Below are positions 1 through 7,512 of a stretch of DNA of 64,000 nt, in pieces (the stretch's first letter is position 1; each line of letters begins with the position of its first letter). The notes beneath the pieces were generated by a model. That model had not been told where the DNA came from. It did not search any database and worked only from the letters and a program-made list of their open reading frames with translations. Both the position numbers and the translations under genes were made by a program. Origin of the DNA: Clavibacter michiganensis subsp. tessellarius (GTDB lineage: Bacteria; Actinomycetota; Actinomycetes; Actinomycetales; Microbacteriaceae); assembly GCF_021922985.1 (NCBI RefSeq), contig NZ_CP040788.1:2852001-2916000 (forward strand). The letters are read 5' to 3'.

Positions 1-152
1 GGGGTAGGCGCGACGGTCCGCGGTCTCGGCCCGTGCGGCCCGCGCGACGGGGTGGGCGCGGCCGTCCCCGCGGCCGCCAGCGCGCAGCCCGCGGACCTGT
101 CGGGCACCTGCCGGATCCGCCCACCCGGCACCCCGGCTCGTAGGCTGCGGAG

Positions 153-1385
153 GTGACCCCCGACGCGCCCGACGCCCGCCCGATCCCGTCCGCCGCCGAG
201 CTCGACGCGCGCGACCCGCTCGCCCGCTTCCGCGACCTGTTCGTGCGGGCCGACGACGTGGTCGCCTACCTCGACGGCAACTCGCTCGGGCGGCCGACCA
301 TCGCGAGCGTCGACCGGGTCGCGTCCTTCGTGCGCGACCAGTGGGGCGGCCGCCTCATCCGCGGCTGGGACGAGGACTGGCTCGCCATGCCCACGCGCAT
401 CGGCGACGACCTCGGCCGCGTCGCGTACGGGGCCGCGCCCGGCCAGACGTTCGTCGGCGACTCGACCACGGTGATCCTCTACAAGCTCGTGCGCGCCGCC
501 GTCCGCGCGCGCCCCGGTCGCGACGAGCTCGTGATCGACACCGACAACTTCCCCACCGACCGCTTCGTGCTGGAGGGCGTCGCCGAGGAGTGCGGCATGA
601 CGATCCGGTGGATCGAGGTGTCGCCCGATGCCGGCGTCACGCCCGAGCTCGTCGCGGACGCGGTGGGGGAGCGGACCGCGCTCGTCGTGCTGAGCCAGGT
701 CGCGTACCGCTCCGGGTTCCTCGCGGACGTGCCGGGGATCACACGCATCGTGCACGAGGCCGGCGCGCTGGCGCTCTGGGACACCTGCCACTCGGTCGGC
801 GTGATCCCCACCCAGCTCGACGCGTGGGGCGTCGACCTCGCGGTCGGCTGCAGCTACAAGTACCTCGACGGCGGGCCGGGCGCGCCCGCGCACGGTTACG
901 TGCGGAGCGACCTGCAGCGGGAGCTGCGCCAGCCGATCCAGGGCTGGATGGGCGCGCAGGACGTGTTCGCGATGGGGCCCGAGTACGTGCCGGCCGACGG
1001 GATCCGCCGCTTCCTCAGTGGCACGCCGCCCATCGTCGGCATGCTCGCGATGCAGGACATGATCGCGCTCATCGAGGAGGCGGGCATGCACGCCATCCGC
1101 GCCAAGTCGCTGGCGCTCACCGGCTTCGCGCTGGATCTCGTCGACCGCGACCTCGTGCCGCTCGGCGCCCGCGTCGCGAGCCCGCGCGAGGAGGACCGCC
1201 GCGGCAGCCACGTGAGCGTCGACCACCCGCGCTTCCGCGACATCGTCGGCGCGCTGTGGGAGGAGGGCGTGATCCCCGACTTCCGCGCGCCGTCGGGCCT
1301 CCGCCTCGGCCTGAGCCCGCTGACCACGTCGTTCCACGAGGTGGAGCTCGGCGTCGAGGCGATCCGGCGGCACCTGGCGGGCTGA
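153..1385 (+). CDS. kynU: Kynureninase
   Basis: PLP-dependent fold-type I enzyme that cleaves L-kynurenine (or its 3-hydroxy form) to anthranilate (or 3-hydroxyanthranilate) plus alanine in tryptophan breakdown; cytosolic. The product is 410 residues, normal for the family. It carries YLDGNSLG at residues 39-46, typical of kynureninases, and the Schiff-base lysine in CSYKYLDGGPG (Lys236). The GTG start lies six bases after a TAGGCT -10 box (141-146), so the mRNA is probably leaderless. No other kynurenine-pathway gene is visible in the window. I see no gene in bases 1-140. A different class V aminotransferase-fold enzyme is the less likely alternative. Confidence 0.85.
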   Translation: MTPDAPDARPIPSAAELDARDPLARFRDLFVRADDVVAYLDGNSLGRPTIASVDRVASFVRDQWGGRLIRGWDEDWLAMPTRIGDDLGRVAYGAAPGQTFVGDSTTVILYKLVRAAVRARPGRDELVIDTDNFPTDRFVLEGVAEECGMTIRWIEVSPDAGVTPELVADAVGERTALVVLSQVAYRSGFLADVPGITRIVHEAGALALWDTCHSVGVIPTQLDAWGVDLAVGCSYKYLDGGPGAPAHGYVRSDLQRELRQPIQGWMGAQDVFAMGPEYVPADGIRRFLSGTPPIVGMLAMQDMIALIEEAGMHAIRAKSLALTGFALDLVDRDLVPLGARVASPREEDRRGSHVSVDHPRFRDIVGALWEEGVIPDFRAPSGLRLGLSPLTTSFHEVELGVEAIRRHLAG

Positions 1386-1408
1386 TCCGCGCGACGCAGC
1401 CCGGCCAC

Positions 1409-1453
1409 CCGCCGCGGGACGGCTGCCGGCTGCCCGGATACGCGTCCCGGCGG
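1409..1453. terminator. Imperfect hairpin between convergent genes
   Basis: CCGCCGCGGGACG (1409-1421) pairs with CGTCCCGGCGG (1443-1453) with a two-base bulge and a 21-base loop. It lies between the convergent kynureninase and SDR stop codons. There is no U-run, so this is a weak call. Confidence 0.35.
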
Positions 1454-1456
1454 CGC

Positions 1457-2251
1457 CTACGGCAGGATCGCGTCCACGTACCCCCCGTCGACCCGGAGCG
1501 CGCCGCCCGTCGTCGCCGACGCCTGCCTCGACGCGAGGTACACGCACATGTTCGCGATCTCCTCCGGCTCGATCAACCGCTGGATGAGCGACTGCGGCCG
1601 GTGCTCGCGCATGAACGCGCGCTGCGCCTCCTCCCACGGCAGCTCGTCGCCCACGAGCTCGCGCGCGAACGCCTCGACGCCGCCGGTGTGCGTGGGGCCG
1701 GCCATGACGCAGTTGACCGTCACGCCGGATCCGGCCGCGGCCTTGGCGAAGCCGCGCGACACCCCGAGGAGCGCGGTCTTCGAGACGCCGTAGTGGATCA
1801 TCTCGGCCGGGGTGACGACGGCCGAGTCGCTCGCGATGTACTGCACCCGGCCCCAGCCGCGCGCCATCATGCCCGGCAGGTACGCGCGCGTGAGGCGCAC
1901 GCCCGCGAGCACGTTGACCTCGAGGTAGCGGCGCCACTCGTCGTCGCTGATCTCGAACGGGTCGGCCGCGCCGAAGATCCCGAGGTTGTTGACGAGAACG
2001 TCGACGTCCGGGAACGCCCGGACCGCGCGGGCGGCGCCCTCCTCGGTCGCGACGTCGGCCGCGAGCGCCTCGACGGCGGCGCCGGGATGCGCGGCGAGCA
2101 GCCGGTCCCGCGCGGCGGCCGTCCGCTCGGCGTCGCGGCCGTTGACGATGACGCGGGCGCCCGCGTCGGCGAGCCCCTCCGCGATCGCGAAGCCGATGCC
2201 CTGCGTGGAGCCCGTGACGAGGGCGGTGGATCCGGTGAGGTCGATGCGCAT
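1457..2251 (-). CDS. SDR family NAD(P)-dependent oxidoreductase
   Basis: Classical short-chain dehydrogenase/reductase of 264 residues; cytosolic, substrate unknown. The Rossmann glycine motif is GSTQGIG at residues 14-20, NNLG follows near 89-92, and the catalytic set is Ser141, Tyr154 and Lys158 (YGVSK). A good site, AGGAAGG, precedes the ATG by six bases. It lies 46 bases downstream of the Gfo/Idh gene on the same strand, so the two probably form one transcript and act on related polyol or sugar substrates; that link is inference. Confidence 0.88.
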   Translation of the reverse strand: MRIDLTGSTALVTGSTQGIGFAIAEGLADAGARVIVNGRDAERTAAARDRLLAAHPGAAVEALAADVATEEGAARAVRAFPDVDVLVNNLGIFGAADPFEISDDEWRRYLEVNVLAGVRLTRAYLPGMMARGWGRVQYIASDSAVVTPAEMIHYGVSKTALLGVSRGFAKAAAGSGVTVNCVMAGPTHTGGVEAFARELVGDELPWEEAQRAFMREHRPQSLIQRLIEPEEIANMCVYLASRQASATTGGALRVDGGYVDAILP

Positions 2252-2297
2252 GACGTGCCTTCCTGGTGGAGCGGAGGAGCGGTGGAGCGGGAGCGGG

Positions 2298-3392
2298 TCA
2301 GTCCGCCCAGGCGCGCCGCGTGCTGCGGACGGGACGCCCGGTGGTCGCGGCCTCGTGCATCAGGAGCGCGAGGTGGTGGTCCTGCGACGCCTCCGCGAGC
2401 GAGTTCGTGGAGGGGCCGCCGGCCGCGTGCGCGTGCATCTCCACGAGGCACTGCGCGATCGCGATCTCGTCGTCCGCGAGCCGGCCGGGCGCGAAGGGGT
2501 TCTCGTAGACCCACTCGGAGCCGAGCAGCAGGCCGCGCAGGTGGTGCCCCTCGAGGTTGCCGCCCTGCCCGGTCTCGACGCGCGTGATGTCCGCCCACGT
2601 CGGCGTCGTCGCGTCGAGCAGCCAGCTCACGTGCTCGTCGGCGATCTCGCCGCGCTCGCCGCGGACGAGGAGCCGGTTGCGGCGGATCCAGGAGAAGTAC
2701 TGCTGGTCGGCGAAGTCGTAGACGCCCAGGCGGTCGCCGAAGTCGAAGCGCGCGGTGGTCTGCTCGGCGGTCACGACCTCCTCGCGCACGGGGTCGCCGT
2801 CGCGGTCGGGCCCGGCGACGAGCGGCGAGGAGAAGCGGGACGCGGTGATGGTGGCGTCCTCGAAGCCGATGCCGAGGGCCCGGCGCATGACGCGGACGCC
2901 GTGGTAGTCGTGGCACTGCGCGACGGTGGCCTGGCTGATCCGGCCGAGCCGGCCGCCGGCGGCGATCGCGAGCTGCGCGGCGAGCAGCGGCGAGAGCGGG
3001 TACTGCTCGGCCACCTCGATCCGGGCGCCCTGCCGCACGAGCGCGTCGAGCCGCTCGAGGTCCTCCACGGTCTCGCCGGGCGGCGTCTCCGTGAGCACGG
3101 CCACGCCGCGGTCGACGAGGTCGGCGATCACGTCCGGCGCGGCCGTCCGCGGCACCGAGACGACGACGAACGACGGCGCCTCCGCGGCGAGCAGCTCGGC
3201 CGCGGTGCGGAAGGCGCGGATCCCCCACTCCTCCTCGAGCGCGCGTCCCGTCTCGGCGCTGCGCGTCACGAGCCCGGCCACGGCGAAGCGCTCCGGGAGG
3301 GCCCGCGCGATGCGCAGGAAGAAGGCGCTGCGCCACCCGCTCCCCACGATGCCGAAGCGGATCTGCGGGGCAGGCGGCGCGGGGTGGGGCAT
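2298..3392 (-). CDS. Gfo/Idh/MocA family oxidoreductase
   Basis: Sugar or cyclitol oxidoreductase-like protein of 364 residues. The N-terminal Rossmann fold has GIVGSGWRS near residues 14-22. The place where most family members have the catalytic EKP motif reads TETPPGE, so the usual lysine is missing and the protein may have altered or no dehydrogenase activity. The C-terminal substrate domain looks complete. The ATG follows TACGCT by six bases, a leaderless arrangement. First gene of a likely two-gene unit with the SDR gene; divergent from the HEAT-glycosyltransferase gene. Confidence 0.82.
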   Translation of the reverse strand: MPHPAPPAPQIRFGIVGSGWRSAFFLRIARALPERFAVAGLVTRSAETGRALEEEWGIRAFRTAAELLAAEAPSFVVVSVPRTAAPDVIADLVDRGVAVLTETPPGETVEDLERLDALVRQGARIEVAEQYPLSPLLAAQLAIAAGGRLGRISQATVAQCHDYHGVRVMRRALGIGFEDATITASRFSSPLVAGPDRDGDPVREEVVTAEQTTARFDFGDRLGVYDFADQQYFSWIRRNRLLVRGERGEIADEHVSWLLDATTPTWADITRVETGQGGNLEGHHLRGLLLGSEWVYENPFAPGRLADDEIAIAQCLVEMHAHAAGGPSTNSLAEASQDHHLALLMHEAATTGRPVRSTRRAWAD

Positions 3393-3484
3393 GCCGTCAG
3401 CGTACGCGCGGCATCGCCCGGGCCTCCGGGCTGGAGTTCTCGCAGCCGACTGGGGAATACTCGCGAGGGCCGGGAGGCTGTCCC

Positions 3485-3516
3485 GGGAGCGAACGCTCCC
3501 GCGTGAGGCGCCTCAC
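3485..3516. promoter_or_regulatory. Two adjacent perfect palindromes in a 5' region
   Basis: GGGAGCGAACGCTCCC (3485-3500) and GTGAGGCGCCTCAC (3503-3516) stand two bases apart, 43 bases before the ATG of the HEAT-glycosyltransferase gene. They could be operators or, if transcribed, two small hairpins in the mRNA leader. Confidence 0.45.
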
Positions 3517-3558
3517 GGCTCCGTCGCAGGAGTACGCGACCCGGGAGGGGACACGAGC

Positions 3559-5784
3559 ATGGGGATCCAGACGAGCCTCGACCAGGTCGCGCAGGCCGCG
3601 CGCATCCTCGACGTGATGCAGGAGGCCGACGAGCTCACGGTCGCCGCCAGCCGCGACGGCGGCGGACGCGCGGTGCGGCTCCTCGCCCGCGCCGCCGCGG
3701 ATCCCGCCGACCAGCTCACCGCCGTCGCCGCCATCCACGCGCTCGCGCAGGTCTTCGACGAGGCCGCCGACCTCGCGCTCGTCGCGCTCCTCGACCACGA
3801 CGTGCGGTGGATCCGCGAGCACGCCGCCTGGGCCTTCGGCACGCGCCTGCCGCGCTTCGACGCGGTCTCGGGCCTCGTCGCGATGGTCGTCGAGGGCGGC
3901 TTCCCCGGCATGCTGGCGCAGCGGACCCTCCAGCAGTGGGCCGCGTCGACCCCCGACCACCTCTCCCTCGCGCTCGAGAACGCCCTGCTCGGCGTGCGCG
4001 GCGACGGGGCGCGCTCGCGGCTGGTCGAGACGATCGGCCTCGTCTCGGGCCGGATCCCGGAGCGCGTGCTCCTCCGCACCGCCCAGGATCCGCGCGAGGG
4101 CCCGCTCACCCGCGCGGCCGCCGTGGCCGCGCTCGGCGACCGGCCCGCGGGCGAGGCGACCCTCGGGATCGTCTCCGACATCGCGCGCGGCGACGACGAG
4201 GTGGCCGCGGTCGCGCGCCTCGCCGTCCTCGACATCGCGCGCCAGCACGGCGACCACCCGGCCGCGCCCGAGCGGCCCGGCCTCACGGTCGTCCAGCTCT
4301 TCCTGCACGCCGACATCGACGCGGGCCTCACGCACGTGGGCGCGGGCGACAACGGCGGCATCGCGACGCTGCTCGTGCGGCTCGGCGACGCGCTCGTGGA
4401 TCCCGCGGGCGCGTCGACCGGCACCCACGACGTCGCCGACACCACCGTCGCCGACCGCCCGGTCGACCGCGTCGTCACCCTCTCCCGCGGCACCCCCGAC
4501 CAGGCGCTCGCCTCGCTCGCCCGCGTCTCCGCCGGCGACGACGGCCACGTCTTCGCGCACATCCCGATGCTCGGCGGCCCGCGCTCGCTGCCCGAGGCCT
4601 GGCCGCACCGGGTCGAGGCCGAGCGCGGGATCCGCCGCGTGCTCCGCGCCGCCGGCCGCGTCGACGCCGTGCACCTCCGCATGGCCGACGTCGGCACGCT
4701 CGCCGCCTCCACGGTCGCCCGCGAGCTCGGCATCCCGGTCGTCTTCACGGTGGCGCCGGATCCGCACGGCGTCGTCGACGCGCTCGACCGCTCCGGTGCC
4801 CTCACGCGCGACGGCTTCGGCGCCGTCGACGCCCGCGAGCACTACTGGTTCCGCGTGCGCCTCGTGCAGCGCCTGGCCGCCGACGCCGCGCACACCGTCC
4901 TCTTCCCGCGCCCGGAGCTGAAGCGCGACATGCGCCGGCTCGTCGGCATCGACGTGGACGCGCACCCCGAGCGCCACAGCGTCGTCGCCGAGGGCATCGA
5001 CGTCGCCGCCATCGAGCGCTCCCGCGACGACGCCATGCTCGGCGCCGACGCGGACGGCGCCCCGGCCCGCGCGTTCGTCGAGCTCGACGCCCTGCTCGCC
5101 GGCCTCCCCGCCGAGCGCCGCGGCCTGCCGCTCGTCATCAGCGTCGGCCGCCTCGCCCGCGTCAAGGGCATGGCCTCGCTCGCCCACGTCTGGGCGGCGG
5201 ATCCCGCGCTCCGTGCCCGCGCGAACCTCCTGATCGTGGGCGGCGACCTCGACGCGCCGAGCGCGGAGGAGGGCGACCAGCTCGCGCGGATCCTCGAGGC
5301 GGTGCCCGGCGCGGACGCCCCCGCCGACGCCGCCCGCCACGGCCTCCTCCTCGCCGGCCACCGCGGCAACGACACCGTCACGCGCTGGCTCGCCGCCGTG
5401 CGCTACGGCCGCCCCGGGCTCACCGCGCCGGGCGGCGCGTACGCGTGCGCGAGCATCAAGGAGGAGTTCGGCGTCGCGCTCCTCGAGGCGATGTCGATGG
5501 GCCTGCCCGTCGTCGCGCCCGCGTCGGGAGGCCCGGCGACCTACGTGGAGGACGGCGTGACCGGCCTCCTCGTCGACACGTCGGATCCCGCGGCGCTCGG
5601 CACCGGCATCGCCCGCGCGCTCGACATCGCCGGCGGCCCCGACGCGGACGCCGCCGCCGACCGCGCGCGCGACATGGTCGCCCGCACCTTCACCATCCAG
5701 GCCATGGCGGGCACCCTGTCCCGCGTCTACCGCGACGTCGCCGCAGCCGACGACCGAACCCTCTGGGAGCTCAGCGCCTCATGA
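3559..5784 (+). CDS. HEAT-repeat domain fused to GT4-type glycosyltransferase
   Basis: Predicted cytosolic glycosyltransferase of 741 residues. Roughly the first 240 residues are an alpha-helical HEAT-like repeat region (repeats such as LTAVAAIHALAQVF and LTRAAAVAALGDRP). The rest is a GT-B fold enzyme: a donor-side segment SVGRLARVKGM and the retaining EX7E motif in EEFGVALLEAM, followed by GLPVVAPASGGP. I chose ATG 3559 because it begins the conserved repeat region and follows GGGAGGGG; an open frame continues upstream but lacks a site. The stop overlaps the next ATG by four bases (ATGA), so the two glycosyltransferases are made together. Acceptor and product are unknown. Confidence 0.8.
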   Translation: MGIQTSLDQVAQAARILDVMQEADELTVAASRDGGGRAVRLLARAAADPADQLTAVAAIHALAQVFDEAADLALVALLDHDVRWIREHAAWAFGTRLPRFDAVSGLVAMVVEGGFPGMLAQRTLQQWAASTPDHLSLALENALLGVRGDGARSRLVETIGLVSGRIPERVLLRTAQDPREGPLTRAAAVAALGDRPAGEATLGIVSDIARGDDEVAAVARLAVLDIARQHGDHPAAPERPGLTVVQLFLHADIDAGLTHVGAGDNGGIATLLVRLGDALVDPAGASTGTHDVADTTVADRPVDRVVTLSRGTPDQALASLARVSAGDDGHVFAHIPMLGGPRSLPEAWPHRVEAERGIRRVLRAAGRVDAVHLRMADVGTLAASTVARELGIPVVFTVAPDPHGVVDALDRSGALTRDGFGAVDAREHYWFRVRLVQRLAADAAHTVLFPRPELKRDMRRLVGIDVDAHPERHSVVAEGIDVAAIERSRDDAMLGADADGAPARAFVELDALLAGLPAERRGLPLVISVGRLARVKGMASLAHVWAADPALRARANLLIVGGDLDAPSAEEGDQLARILEAVPGADAPADAARHGLLLAGHRGNDTVTRWLAAVRYGRPGLTAPGGAYACASIKEEFGVALLEAMSMGLPVVAPASGGPATYVEDGVTGLLVDTSDPAALGTGIARALDIAGGPDADAAADRARDMVARTFTIQAMAGTLSRVYRDVAAADDRTLWELSAS

Positions 5785-7106
5785 CCCTGCTCGTCATCAG
5801 CCCGGACTACGCGTCCCACCTCTTCCCGCTCATCACGCTCGCGTCGGCCTGGCAGCAGGCGGGCGAGCGCGTGGTGGTGGCCACCGGATCCGCGACAGCC
5901 GGCATCGTCGAGGCCTCCGGCTTCGAGCGGGTCGACCTCCGCCTCGGCCGCGGGTCGAACCCCGGCACCATCAAGGCCGAGGAGCAGCCGACCGGCGAGG
6001 ACGACGCCCTCCGCGGCTTCTTCGCCGCCACGCGCCGCGGCATGGTCGAGACCCTCCGCTTCCAGGCCGAGGCCCGCAGCGACGACCTGCTGTGGGAGCC
6101 GGTCGAGACCGCGCGGGCGGTGCAGCGGATCCTCGACGAGGTGCGCCCCGACCAGGTGATCGTCGACCACCTCGCCTTCAGCGCCCGCCTCGCGCTCCTC
6201 GCCTCCGGCACGCCGCACGCCGACGTCGTGCTCGGCCACCCGAGCGCGCTGCCCGTCGGCGACGAGGTCTACGGCTTCCCGCCCGCCTGGCCCGCCGCGT
6301 TCGAGCCCGAGGAGGAGGACCTCGACGAGCTGCACGCGCTCTGCGTGCGGGTGCGCGACCGCTTCACCGCGCAGTGGAACGACGCCCTCGCGATCCTCGC
6401 GCCCGCCATGCGCCCGAGCCGCGACGCGTTCGCGGAGGCCGGCGACGTGCTCCTCCTCAACTACCCCGAGGAGCTGCACGATCCCGACCGCTCCGAGCTC
6501 CTGCCGCCGCACGCCTTCATCGGCTCCGCCGTCCGCCGCGAGGCGCCCGAGGCGGAGGTGCGCGACTGGATCGACGCGGGCGGCGACCCCATCGTCTACG
6601 TGTCGCTCGGCAGCTTCCTCTCCGTGCGCGGCGACGTGCTCGCGCGCATCGCGGCGGCCCTCCGCGACCTCGACGTGCGCGTGGCGCTCGCGACCGGATC
6701 CACCGACCCGGCCGAGCTCGGCGCCGTCCCGTCCGACTGGCTCGTGCGCCCCTTCCTCCCGCAGGTGACGCTGCTCGCCCACGCCGACCTCGCGGTCACG
6801 CACGGCGGCAACAACTCCGTCACCGAGGCGGCGACCGCGGGCGTCCCGATGCTCGTGCTGCCGCTCTCGACCGACCAGTTCGCGGGGGCGGCCGCGCTCG
6901 AGGAGGCGGGGCTCGGGATCGCGCTGGCGCCGAACGTCGCGACCGTCACCGAGCTGCGGCAGGCGGCGAAGGCGCTGCTCAACCCGTCGGGCACGCAGCG
7001 CGCCGGGCTCGACGCCATCGCGGCGTCGCTCACGCGCTCGCCCGGGCCGCAGCGCGCGTTCCAGGCGCTGGCCGGCGGGGTCCGGCCGGAGCACGCCGCG
7101 CGCTGA
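5781..7106 (+). CDS. GT1-type (UGT/MGT-like) glycosyltransferase
   Basis: Glycosyltransferase of 441 residues in the family that decorates small molecules such as macrolides or sterols. The C-terminal nucleotide-sugar signature is visible as THGGNNSVTEAATAGVP followed by PLSTDQF (about residues 340-370). The N terminus has the GT-B acceptor-domain pattern SPDYASHLFPLITLA. It starts inside the stop codon of the HEAT-glycosyltransferase gene (ATGA overlap), implying translational coupling and a shared pathway. The substrate cannot be read from sequence. Confidence 0.82.
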   Translation: MTLLVISPDYASHLFPLITLASAWQQAGERVVVATGSATAGIVEASGFERVDLRLGRGSNPGTIKAEEQPTGEDDALRGFFAATRRGMVETLRFQAEARSDDLLWEPVETARAVQRILDEVRPDQVIVDHLAFSARLALLASGTPHADVVLGHPSALPVGDEVYGFPPAWPAAFEPEEEDLDELHALCVRVRDRFTAQWNDALAILAPAMRPSRDAFAEAGDVLLLNYPEELHDPDRSELLPPHAFIGSAVRREAPEAEVRDWIDAGGDPIVYVSLGSFLSVRGDVLARIAAALRDLDVRVALATGSTDPAELGAVPSDWLVRPFLPQVTLLAHADLAVTHGGNNSVTEAATAGVPMLVLPLSTDQFAGAAALEEAGLGIALAPNVATVTELRQAAKALLNPSGTQRAGLDAIAASLTRSPGPQRAFQALAGGVRPEHAAR

Positions 7107-7169
7107 GCCGTCCCGCGAGGCGGGCGTGCCGGGTCGACCCGGTCGGGCGACGGCGGCGTCCGGATCTCG

Positions 7170-7175
7170 TAGACT
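7170..7175 (+). promoter_or_regulatory. -10 box for the 57-residue membrane protein gene
   Basis: TAGACT with the same form as the -10 boxes of leaderless genes here, but about 70 bases before the GTG, so this gene would have a real 5' leader. A short hairpin CCCGC-GAG-GCGGG (about 7113-7125) just after the preceding stop may end the upstream transcript. Confidence 0.45.
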
Positions 7176-7247
7176 CGATCCTGACCGCACGTCGCGCCTC
7201 GCGCGCCGCGGTCGCCCACAGTCTCGTCAACGGATTCAGGTGCCCTC

Positions 7248-7421
7248 GTGAACATCGTCGCTTTCATCATCGCGTTCGCCCTCTTCCTGGGCGGCATGGC
7301 GCTGTTCGCGTTCGCGTTCTACATCGAGGGCTTCGAGCTCCTGAGCTTCTTCGGCGGCATCCTGCTCGTCTCGGCCTCCATCGCGATCCCGGCGCACGTC
7401 CTCAAGCGCACCGACGCCTGA
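7248..7421 (+). CDS. Small hydrophobic membrane protein, 57 residues
   Basis: Unrecognised small protein with two hydrophobic segments: about residues 3-24 and 34-48, separated by the short polar turn YIEGFE, and a basic end (KRTDA). This fits a two-pass membrane protein. The frame is open from a GTG at 7248 and shows normal high-GC third positions. There is no strong ribosome binding site. It stands alone between the glycosyltransferase pair and the ATP-grasp operon, with its own TAGACT box upstream. A superfamily-level name such as small integral membrane protein is all I can support. Confidence 0.65.
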   Translation: MNIVAFIIAFALFLGGMALFAFAFYIEGFELLSFFGGILLVSASIAIPAHVLKRTDA

Positions 7422-7512
7422 TCCGCGCCCGTCCCGTCGGCCCCGCCGGCGCGCGACCCGCCTGACCGGAGCAGGAAACACCCCCGACACACGCCCCCGT
7501 TAGTCTGCGGCC

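Noticed and set aside
341-2587. Very long Arg/Ala/Pro-rich open frames on both strands throughout the window
   Set aside because: They lie opposite or out of frame with recognisable genes, have no domain signature and are expected in DNA of about 73% GC.
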